Part shown: one piece after another, positions 37,201 to 49,327 of the stretch
Layout of the letters: every line of letters begins with the position of its first letter
How positions within the stretch are numbered: the stretch's first letter is position 1
Program-made: the position numbers and the translations under genes
Notes under the pieces: model-generated
The model's input: the letters and a program-made list of their open reading frames with translations, nothing else
Told to the model about the DNA's origin: nothing
The model's database searches: none
Source: Nyssa sinensis
Lineage: Eukaryota > Streptophyta > Magnoliopsida > Cornales > Nyssaceae
Length of the DNA: 64,000 nt
Assembly (NCBI GenBank): GCA_008638375.1
Contig: CM018035.1
Coordinates: 30,413,307-30,477,306 of the forward strand
Direction: 5' to 3'

Positions 37201-40200
37201 TTTACTAATTTTGGATATGAGTCAAATCAAAGTAGAAACCTCTTTTATAAATAAAAAATCTCAAAACCTTGATAAATATTTGATGTGAGATGAATTACCT
37301 TAACTCATAATATATTTTGTAATTAAACGTGTTAAGTCGTGTTAAACGGGTTGACACTAGTAAAACACAAACCCGACCTGTTTATTAATCGTGTTATACG
37401 TGTCAACCCGTTTATGACCCAAACCCATTTATGCTAAACCCAAACCTGTTAACTTCGTGTCGTATTCGAGTCGTGTTGTCGTATCGTATTAAAAATTGAC
37501 ACCCCTTAGTGCTAGAGTTGCATCATTCATGAAAGCATGTTAGGGTTGCCATGAAAGCATGCTAGAATTTCATTTACTATGTTGTTATAAATGTTAAGCA
37601 TGCTCATTCATACTTGTATTGATTTATATGTTGATGTTGTGGTTATTAAAACCCTAAGCATGTTGAATAATGAATAAAATTATGACCACTTACACTTGTG
37701 TAAAGTGTGTAGTGAGAGAGTGATAAAAACCATAAGCTTGATTATGGTGAATTGGGAAAATCCTTGAAAAGGATGAATTGATGAGTGAGAATGAAAAGAA
37801 CCAAGAGAGATGATTTAGAATTCGTTTTGTGTGCTCTTGAGGTGATGCGAGTATGCGAAATGACTGTGTGAAATCGAGTTGTGAGTTTGTGAATCCGGGC
37901 TAATGTTGTGATATGGGAAGCGAAACTCTTCAACTTGTGAGTCGTAAACCCACGCGGGGTATTTGGTTGTGGTCGCCTTTGGATCAGTAGCCATAAAACC
38001 CTTATTGATTGTCGGAGGTAGAATGATCATGTAAATGATGAATTAGGATGTGGTATTTTGGGGTTTTAATGAAACCTAGAGATTAAGAAATCAAAGTTGT
38101 TTGTGAATGAATTCAAGTGAAAACGAAAGAGATGGCATAAAATGTAATCAGAGTTGAGTTACATTGTATATTGATGCTTGCTTATGATTGTCATTGCATA
38201 CCATGCACTAGCACAAGCACACACTATTGCAACGTTCATGTTTCTTTTGGTTTAGTTATCCTACTAGGGTGCTGACCCCTACTAGATATAGGTACTGGAA
38301 AATATTCAACACCTTGATGAATTTGTTGATGTGGATTTTGGGTTTGATGTTATGTGTGAAGATTATGTATTTTGATGACATGAAAATTGTGTTTTGGTTG
38401 TTGGATGAAGTGTTAGCTTCACTCCTTTTTTTGTATATGAATATGTATATGTGACACTTGATTTATTTGATTATGTTGAAGTATGGAAATAGGCTTGACA
38501 TGATAGCCTACTACTTTTAGAGGTTATATGAATGGATGGATGTGTTCTTGAGTATGTGAATGTATGAAAATGTGTAATGGGAGATGAAATATATATGTGG
38601 AAATGCATGATTTGAAGTTATGAAATGCATATGTTAGAATGCATGATCATGAGAAATGATGAAATGAAGCAAGCATTGGGATAGGAAATTGTATGTAAAA
38701 TTGGACTATTCGGTTAGCAAAATGACTTAGAAGTGGGGAAAAAAATTTGCCCAAAGTGTTGAACACTTGACAGGCAAAATTGCCCAGTAGGTGGGTTCTT
38801 GTTTCAGTTTTCAAACAGTTTCCTCTTTAAAACAAATGTACTTCTTTTCAAACTTAAACGGGACCCACTATACTTACATTACAATGAATGATTAAGTGGA
38901 CTAAATTGGATGAATGTTGAGGCATGGATCCACCTAGGGTTCCGTGCAACCTCGAACCAACAAAATTATTTATTTGATTTAATTTAATTTAATTTGAGAT
39001 TCACACTTGGGTTTTGGGATCCGAGTCGTGACAGCAGCATAACATACGTGGTTTCCTAGGCAGCAAACCTGTCACACTCTCAAAAGAGCTGTGATATGTA
39101 GTTCAATTCACAGAGCTATTATAATCAAATTTAGCCAGAGGAAGGATTTGGTTCCAATTGGCAACATGATCACCAAGGCAATGAAGGAAATTTCCAAAAT
39201 TTAGTTAACCTCTGTTTGACCATCATTTTGGGGTTGACCAAAACATTTGTTAGGCCAGACTAAATCCATCAAGCTAGCTTTCACAGGGTTAAAATCTAAC
39301 ACCAAATTTTTACCTGTGTGGCGCCAGGTCTTCGCTGACTTGATCAGCCAACCACGCACCTTGAAAGGTTGCCGCCTATAAAGAGGCTTCACACACCAAT
39401 AGAGTTTGTACAACACAATCTAATATATAGTGTCGAAGATATTTTAGAGAATGAAAAAGATATATTCTTCTTTCTAGGAGGTCAAGATTTATAGTCACAA
39501 CTTACAAGTAAATAAGGAAACTATCCTAAATTAGTTCCTACAATCAATACAATTAATCATTCATCCATCAATCAATCAATACAATCAATCAATCAATTTA
39601 TGCCTAAATTAAGCTCCAGATTAAGCTCAATCTAATGCCTAAATTAAGCTATAGTTTCGGTCGGTCAATATTTATGACACTCTTTCTCAAGTTGGAGAAT
39701 ATATATCTATAATTCTCAGCTTGTTTCAAATAGAGTCGATGACACTCTTTGGTAAAGTTTTAGTGAAGATATCGACAAGTTGACTACCCAAATGAACAAA
39801 CGGAGTGGTGATTTTCTTGGACTCTATTTTAGATCGAATGAAATGACAATCAACTTCAATATACTTGGTCCGTTCATGAAAGATTGGATTGTTGGCAATA
39901 TGAATCGCCACTTGATTGTCACAAAGGAGAGGTGTTGGACCATGTACTGGAACATCAAATTCTTGCACGTGTTCTTAGCTAAGTCAACTCACAAGTAGTA
40001 TGTGCCATTGCTCGATACTTTGTCTCAGCATTAGAACATGCTACAACCGACTACTTCTTGCTTTTCCAACTCATGAGATTACTCCTTAAGAAATTACAGT
40101 AACTAGTGGTAGATTTGCTGTCTGAAGGTGATCTTGCCCAATCAGTATCAATATATCCTCAATCCGAAGATGTCCAGCTGATCGATAGAGAAGACTATGT

Positions 40201-43200
40201 CCCTGGGCATTCTTAAGATATTTCAAGATACGAGTAACTGCATCCATATGAGAAATTTTGAGGAGTAGTCATAAACTGACTCACAACACTAATTGTATAG
40301 GAGATGTCAGGTTGAGTAATAGTTAGGTAAATGAGCTTACCCACGAGTCTTTGATACATTTCTGGATCCTCAACCAAATCACCCTCATTTAGCATCAACT
40401 TTAGATTGGTTTGCATGGGCGTTGCTACAGGTTTGGAGCCAAGATAACTTGTATCTTTCAAAATATCAAGAGTGTACTTTCTTTGAGACAAACCGATCCC
40501 TGCTGTTGATCTTGCGACCTTAATACCAAGGAAATAGCGGAGCTTTCTAAGATCTTTGGTGAGAAAGATGGAACCAAGATGACGAATTAATGTCTAGATA
40601 CCTGCCTTATCACTGCCAGTGATCACAATATCATCTGCGTAGACAATTAGAATCACGATACCTCTTTGCGACTTCTTAAAGAATACTGAGTGATCGGCCC
40701 AAGTAAATTTGTATTAAAATGGGCTCAACTGCAGTTGACTCCTTCCGAGATATACCGAGACTTGGGGGGGGGGGGGGAGAAAGGAGGGAGGGGAAATCCT
40801 TGGACCTACACCCATTCTGAATGATGTAAGAGGGTATGATGAGTTCTGACGAGAGGAAGTGGAGGGGTTATTACAGGGGCAGAGTTGGGGAAAGGGATGA
40901 GCCAAAAGGGTCCAAATGCAGGGGTGGACTGTCTATGAATGGGAAAAGGAGAACGTTGCTGCAGTTAGTGGAGAGAGTCCAGTGGAGTTGCTCTTGGGAA
41001 GAGGGGTCAGAATTGACATACCAAAATGGCCTGCTTATGGATATTTGGGCTGCCTTAAGGGGTAGTGATAGAGAAGGAAAGTTGAAATTGGGTCAGGCAA
41101 AGGCTCAGGAAGCTAAGGGGGAAGGTGTTCCTGACTTAGTGGGAGGAAGCCGAGAGAGCAGTGTCAAGTGGGGATCAAAGAAGAGAAGAAACAGATGTGT
41201 CATAGTCAGAAAAAGGGAAAAGGGACTAGGAGCAGGTAGGGTGGATGCAAAGATGAGTTACCAGAGCTCACTGTAAGCTTGGGGGCTGGAAGTTCAGAAA
41301 CCAACTCTCTTGTTCCTTTGGATTAATTTACAATTTTGATGGTAGCCCCAGAGGAAACCTGGAAAGGGAAAGCAAAAAGGGGAGCAGCTGGAAAGGGGAA
41401 AGAGAATTGGATAACCTTATTTCTGAGGATAATTAGGAGAGGAAAGGAAGAGTGGAGGGAAGCAGGAGGGCGGGGAGGAAGAAGGATAGAGGTGTTTGGC
41501 TAGCTCTCCATGAAGATTAAATTTGTCTTGGAATGTCAGGGGTCTAAATGACCCAGATACAAGGGCGATAATTAAATAAGCTTGATGGGATCAGAGTGCT
41601 GTTGTGATGTGTCTCTAAAGAGTTTGAAATGGAGCTTCATCCATCTACCTCCCCACAAGCTCCTAATGACCTCCCTTAAAATGACCTTTTTTTTGGTTTC
41701 CCGCAAATGCACCACACAAACTTTTCACTCTTTCAAGAACACATTAATATTTTGGACGATATATTGGAGATATTTTTAAGAGTTGAAATATTTTTCCAAA
41801 AAAGAAAAATAAAGTACAGACCAATATTTTATACATTGTGATATATCACACGAGAAAATGTTAAAATGATATCTCAGGTGTGTATCCATCTTGGGGGTCC
41901 ATGGTACTTGGAGATATCGAGCGATTTCTTGAATGTATCATTGAGATATAATACAATTTATAAGCCTAAACCATCATTAGCACTTTTTTGAGTACATGGA
42001 TCACATTTTCATTCCTTTCTACGTACTGAAACAGTCTGTGTTTTAGGGTCATGGTTATATATTGTGTAAATTTAAAGTAGTATTAGATTGTTCCACATAA
42101 TCAGTTAGTTTTTTTTTACTGTATTCATTGTGGGCACATTGACTTTGGGGTCTTAACATCTGCTTTCTACTTCTATATACATGCATTCCAGCACATTATT
42201 TGGGCTAGAAGTCTGGCCTTCTGTTTTGTTGGTTGGACTTATTAGCCTTTTATCAAGCATTTGTTCTTAAACTAAAGTTTTGCCATAAGATTCCTGTTTT
42301 TGAGATCTAAGATCTAGTTGATGCTGTTCAAGGAACTTCTACAAATGATTCTGTTTTTGAGATCTAAGACCTTGTCTTATCTGCAGGTCCAAGAAGGTTA
42401 TTGTTCCGTCATACATTTGGTCGACTTCAGAGTGAGGAGGTATTCTCCTCGCCTAATTCTGTGGAAGCTTCCTTCACATGTTGAGATTATTGTCAAAGTG
42501 ATGTTTCTATTTCTATCATATTCGTACATAATCTTTAATTGAGACTCGTATGTTGCGCAAAAATGCTAGGTTATGTGCTTTGATATTATAGATCTTATCC
42601 TTGTAACCATATAAAGTGTTTTCAGCTTATGTATTCTAGCTACAAATTTATGTGCAGGCACAATTTGTTAGGGCTGAGAAGAATGTGAAAGAGTTGAACC
42701 TCTCTGTTGATTTAATGAAAAAGGAGAGTAGAAAACTTATTGAAAGGGCTGCTCTTGCTGAAAAGGATATGGAACAAGGACATACTGATCTCTTGTACTA
42801 GTAGTTTTGAGGATGTTGAATGTATGTTTAGCAAAATATTTATCAATTATCTGTGGCTGATTGTTTTAGGTAATCTCTGCAGGAATGCTGGAAGTCAAAT
42901 CCAACATCTTGCTAAATCAATCTACAAGGTTGAAGCCCAGGCTTCTGGTATGTTTATGTGATTTTTCTTTTCTTTTTTCTTATTATCTATATATATATTT
43001 ATTTATATATATAAATGTATTGGATAGGCGCTGGGGAGGATTGCTTACTGGTTCTTGGAACATTCATATTTGCCTTAGCTAGTGGTTGTGTCATGATCAA
43101 TTTTGCAGTTGAATTTTGATGTGGGTATTTATTAGATTCCTTGTTTGGTTGTTCTTGAATCAAAATTATGAATGATTATTTTATTTTCTTGGTGATAAAT

Positions 43201-46200
43201 ATTGTTTGACATTAATTTCCACCAATTACACAAGTCGCAAGGTTGCAACACCCCCAACGAAGTTCAATTTTATTAGCAAAGATACTGAGACTAGCTGCCA
43301 AACATATTATGAGTTTACTTTTTGATCAAATTGAGATGAATTTGTGATTAAACTATAAGTATACCGCTAAGATTCACCAGCTATTATGTAATTGTGTTTA
43401 TTCTAGGTTTATTTTTTAGAGTTATTTTATGAGAATTAATTTGTCAAGCAGTTTACTCCAACACAAGGAATTCTGTTCCTTTATCCAACAAGGAACTTGC
43501 AGGCAAAGAAACTTATCTTTAAGACTATATTAATTAGATCCCTAGGTTATTAGTTCAAACTTACTGAGAGAAATAAATTTATGAATAGTGCATGGTTTTG
43601 TTAGAGGGGTAAGAGTTGAGTAAGAGGACATAAGAATGAGAATATCCTTGGCACTGTAGTGTTCCACAAAACTGTGAGCATGGGAAGTGTGGATTGCCCC
43701 ATGGCTCAAGATTTGTCTGAGCTGAATCAGCCCGAATCAAAAGACACTACTCAGATTCCCCTAATCAAAATAATCCAAATCCAACAGTAATTAACGACAT
43801 ACTGAAAATAACGTAAGAAAACTAATTTACACAAATTATACCATAAATTTAACAAATATGAAATGAAATAAGTTCAAACCCCAAACCGCAGAACCCAAAA
43901 CAGAAAAACCTTGAATAGATATGCATAAAATTTTGGAGAGAAAGTGGGGTCAGTGTTTATGATGAAGTGGGAGAGATTGACGATGCAACCGAAGATGGAG
44001 GGGACAAGGAGCCAAGAGGAGAAGATAATCAATATATAGGTGGTCCATATTTATTTTTAGCTCGGAAAGCATTTTAGAAACGGTCTTACACAATTTGATT
44101 ATGCAGTTTAGTTCTCAATCTGATTAACTTAAATTCTTTTTGACAATATTAATCTATTATTTTGTGAAGGGTTGTTGTAGTCTTTGCAAGAGTTCAGTTT
44201 AAAAGCTTAGAGACTATAATTGGTAGCCCCCAACAAAAAATAGCAACTTGGCTGTTGAAAATTTTCTCTCTTCCCCTTTTTTATTATTGTTGTCTGCTAC
44301 TCAAATATATTAAGTGATTTTATTTTAATAAGTGTTAAAGGAATATTTAATTAGTTGTGGAATTTAATTCATTCAATTGTATTCATTTTGCTGTGACATA
44401 AGTATAATTTACATTGTATGTGTGGTTGTATTAGTATGTGATTTTATCAAATTTTATTATTTTGTTTCATATAGAAATGTTTGTTGCGATAATAATTTTA
44501 AATTTTTTTTCTATTGGATGTTCCTTATCTATCTGAAAACTGTTTATTCGATCTTCCAGCTTTGGTACCAAAGGATAATGGTCCATGTTACTTTCAGTTA
44601 TACTTTTATGATTCTGATAATGAAGACGCAAATCTTAGTGAAACAAGCGTAAAAAAGTTGACGAAAATTGTTAAAAGAAATCCATATGCTCTGAATTCTT
44701 ACGCATATTAAAAGAATGTGATTTATTTAAGGATTTCCAAATCTACATTAGAAAGGATTCTTGATTGGATCAACAAGTTTATAACTCACTAATAGTTGAT
44801 CAAGTAGCTACTATATGGATTGAAGGGAATGATCTTCACACGCCATTAGAAAGAGATATCATGGTACATGCATATTTTGGTCACAGACACAAAGTTAAGC
44901 AATTATTTTGGTTGGTATGATTTATTGCAATATCTCTTTTTTTTTTTTTTGAATGGAGAAACTAGATGGCACCAAATATGGTAAAGCATAATCCTAAGGA
45001 GAGGAACGATGATTTGATGGAGAAAGATATATTAAACATACCAACTTTCACATCCATGTAGAGTATTTTTGAACGAGAACAAGAATGTAACTTTTATTTA
45101 TTTATTGCTCTTTGTGTAATATGTAGTAAAATTAAATGTTGTGCACTTGAACTCTTTATTGTTGAAACTTTTGGTCCTTTATTTTTCCCCCTCTATTTGA
45201 TTATTTTTTAAAGATAATTATTTTTCTTTTTCCCTAAACTTTTTTTTTTTTACTATTTAGCCATAAATATTATTGTTGGTATTGCTCTCTGTGTATTTAT
45301 GTCACAATTTTATAGTGTTTCTCTCACTTTTATATTAAGTTTCTTCTAAAATTATCAAATAAAAATACTAAAATATAAAAGGAACCTAATCATGTGCAAC
45401 GCATGTCACGACCTGAAACCCACCCTATGCGGACCTCGTGTCGTGGGGCCAACCCAATGGCCGTCCCTACTTTTTCCATTATTTTACCAATGATAACAGT
45501 AAATTATGTGAACATGATATTAAATTGCGGAAGCCTTAATGACAAATATTGTTTGACAACAGAAATCTAAACTAACATAACTGAACATAACCACTCTTAG
45601 GTGGTGAGTACATGGGAGAGACTTATTCACTACTATCATGCTTCACAACCGTCTCCTTAAGCTCCTGACCTCCTACTGTGGTTTTGTAGTATTCTCACCT
45701 GAAAAAAAATTTAGTAAGGGGTGAGCTACAAACTCAGTAAGTAAAAGCCTATCCCGAATACGGGTTAAAGTAAATTAGAACATATAGGATCATAGATGAA
45801 CATGATAGCCAGTCATGGAAGCAATTTCAGTAAGCAGAAAAATGCCATAATGGCCAATAAACAGTGAGGCATAACCTCCAACTATGAGCGCGGACGTACC
45901 GCCATCCTCATTTCTAATTCAACTCCAAGTTTTCATACTTTCCCCCTTTAGTGTGACCAACCCAAGCCTATTGGAGCGCGGACGTACCGCCATCCTCCTC
46001 AGCTCTAAGCCACCCTCAAAGATTCATACCTAGAGCGCGGACGTACCTCTAGAGATTCTTACCTAGAGCGCGAACGTACCGCCATCCTCTAGAAATTCTC
46101 AACAACGTGTGTCATATATTGTTCAGTATTCGAGCATTAAAGAAATACACATAAATTGTATCAAGGTATTGACATGCAATAACTCATCAAATCCATCAGA

Positions 46201-47872
46201 TAGAACAATATCCATGGTGGAAACAATAACAATGAACATATATACACGAGTACAAGCTTGGCAGTAATGGAAGGATCGTGGCTTGGGAAACCACGTATAA
46301 AAGATAGAAATCCACTTACCTTATCAGTGTCCTAGTATCCCGTGACTTTCTCCTTTCCTTTTGACTTGCCTATACATCAATAAACACGTTTCAGCTTTCA
46401 TGTCATTTATCGAATTTATGCCTCGCTTCTCTAAATATCTCTTTTACTAATTTATGCTTCACGGTTTCCATTTTGAACTTAATTTACCCAAGGGTAAAAT
46501 GGTCATTTACGTGTCTCTTCTTGTTGGGTTCTATTTTCACAATTTGGACTTCACCGTTAAGTCCAGTAGGTTTGAAATAATAAAAATCTACTATTTACTT
46601 ATCTCATTCGGAGTCCGTTTGACTCACCTTCGATGTAGGGGCATTTTGGTCATTTTGGCGTTCTACGGGTATTTTATTTTTCAAGGCTCCGTCTCGTGAA
46701 ACAAATCTCACCATTAGGTCTAGAAGGTCCAAAACAGTAAGTTTACACTATTCATTTGACTAATGTGCATGTCGGGAATTAAATTAATAATTAACAAAAT
46801 TAATTAATTAATTATATCTAATATATATATTATTTGGGGCAGAATGGATCACATGTCTTAGTGGCACAGTGGTCTGTGTTCCTTAATAATCCCTTATGAC
46901 CTGAGGTCGAGCCGTGGGGGCAGCAGCCTCTACGGTATTGTTTTTTTTTTTTTAAATTTAAACTGAATCAGTTTCCAACCCATCAAGCCCATTCAATTTA
47001 AAAACACATCAACAGCCCAATCCACATCAACAGCCCATCCCATTTAACTTCTGAAGCCAAACAGCCCTTGTCCCATAAAAAAAACCTGAAGCAAAATGGC
47101 ATAAAGCAGACTGTTCCATGGCTGTCAACCACGGTTTTTCGGCGAGTTTTCGGTCGTCCTTTCTGGCGACGGTGACTCGCCAGCGGTCATTTTCGTAGGT
47201 TTTCTTGATGGGAGTTGGTTGGGTATGTCGAGGGGGTTTCAAATCTACTCTTAGAATTCAAAATGGTGGGATTTTAAGTTGCTAAAAACTGCCGCAACAG
47301 TGGCTGACCGGTGCTGGCGCTTCTCCGGTGAGGGAGGTTTTCCCCTTTTTTTTTGCCATTCTCACTACCGTTTTGAGCCAAATTTAACTTCACATACTTG
47401 CTGTACACTACAGAAATATTTCCTAAGCATTCAAACCCAATTTCATGCATAAAATCTCAAGACCCAAATCATTCTCAAGAACCTGTAACTACTCCGTTCT
47501 CCTTCATTTCTAACCCTTTTTAACCGATTCTTTTTTAATTAAAATCCTAAATTCATGCTCTACAAAACCCTACATCAAAATCTAAATTCGCATGCTTGAA
47601 ATTTTAAAAGAAGAAATCAGATTCCATACCTTTTTCTGGGTTTGTCAGGCGCAGTATCACTCCCCTTTTTCCTTTCTGCTTCCCTTCAAATAACTATACA
47701 ATTCTAGCTGTAGAAGAACGTATTTGTTCACTCACTCAGATCAGGTCAAATGGCCTTTCATTTGTTGTAGTGGGATTAAATACATTGCCTTGTTTTGCTA
47801 CCAAAAATGGAATTCCATTTCCTACCAACAACCCATGTGTATTTCAACATATATCAGTGCATGCGCCTCCCG

Positions 47873-47904
<32 letters not shown>

Positions 47905-48489
47905 TCCCTTCGGTTCCGCCCCATTTCAGTTTTTTTTTTCTTCTAACGCATGCAATGCATGCCCAATTGTAATGCCCCTCTCTCAATTCCCTCCTTCTTT
48001 CTCTCCCATTGACCGTTTATGTCCTGCGGCTATAACTTTCCCACTCGTTTTCCTTCTTTTGCATATTCAGTTACTGATTTACATATTCACTTTAACATAT
48101 ATACGTTCTTATATATTTATACCTATATATAAATATATATATATATATTTGACATTCCAATTTCTTATTTCTTTCCCATTCTTATTTTATTTTATCTTAT
48201 TTTTATTTTATCTTTTATTCATGCTTTTCTTTTTATTTATTTATTTATTTTATTTATTTCTAATTCTTATTTTATTTTCCTTATTTTAAATTTTATTTTT
48301 AATTCAGTATTCATTCATGGCTTACTTGGCATCGCCCGGCATTCTCCGTACATTCGAAACAAGTTTAACTCCAACTCGTCCATTTCATTTGACATTATAA
48401 CATAAGCCCTATCGACTCGGGTTTACACGGTTCGTTCGGTTACAATTCGGGTCGGGGTATCACAACGCATGTGCTTTCAATTTCAACTA

Positions 48490-48521
<32 letters not shown>

Positions 48522-49289
48522 TGGATAGGAGCTGGGGAGGATTGTTACTGGTTCTTGGAACATTCATCTTTGCCTTAGCCAGTGGTTGTGTCATGATTTG
48601 GTTTCCGTCTCTCTTGTCAAGCCCATAACTTTGAATGGGCTCAATGGTTATATTTTTAATAAATACCAAAATAGGGGTTATTATAGAAGAGGATAGTGGA
48701 CCACCAGCTGTTAGCTTGAGTGGTATCTCGTCCTACCCCTAAAGAGGACGTTCAAGGTTTAAGTCCTCGTTAAAATTTGGAAACTAAATTTTCCAGTGCC
48801 AACTAAAGATATAGTTCAGGTTGAAGCATATTTGCATTATAAACTACATGATATATTTCCCCTCCTTGTCAAACATAAAAAAAGAAGTGAAGAAGCGTGT
48901 ACTCAAGCATGTGTACAGACAGACCAGAAATGATGAATATGTAGTGCTATCAAGTCGGGAACCTAATTTGCCGAATTTTTTTTTCAATGCATAATTTGTT
49001 TATTTTACCCCCTCTTTTGGAGTCAGAGTGTTTATCTGCAATAAAATGAAATAATGTGCTGATCTTATGTCACATTTTCATAGAATTGATGAAATAATGT
49101 GCTGATCTTATGTCACATTTTCATAGAATTGATGGATGGACTGCGAGAAATTCCTGGGAGGGAGGCTTTGAAACTAAGAGCTGAGGCAAGTATATAATGT
49201 CGTCCTCATATTTTATAGTCTTTTGTCTTTCCAGTGCTATTTGACAATCTTTATCAATTGGATCTTGGTTGACGCCTCTAGTGGGAATG

Positions 49290-49327
<38 letters not shown>

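Larger units (their letters stand above)
32512..42386 (+). other. Intron 3 of the RHIP1-like gene (9,875 bp)
   Basis: It opens GTGTGA and closes ATCTGCAG. It contains LTR-like and LINE-like fragments (33010-34150), an LTR at 36211-39033 with a MITE inside, a reversed copia fragment (39420-40700) and a LINE 5' fragment (about 40830-41580). 32512-33009, 34400-36210 and 41580-42386 show no assignable content apart from a (CCAGTT)n run at 35098-35133. Confidence 0.75.
42948..49126 (+). other. Intron 6 of the RHIP1-like gene (6,179 bp)
   Basis: It opens GTATGT and closes TTTTCATAG. It holds a 76-bp direct duplication (43021-43097 and 48522-48597), a Helitron remnant, and a 3.06 kb solo LTR. 43100-44500 and 45000-45400 show no other recognisable content. 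Confidence 0.8.

Noticed and set aside
47795..48289. 164-codon open frame, Phe/Leu/Ile-rich
   Set aside because: Created by T-rich sequence and a (CT)n run inside the solo LTR. It resembles low-complexity translation, not a membrane protein.
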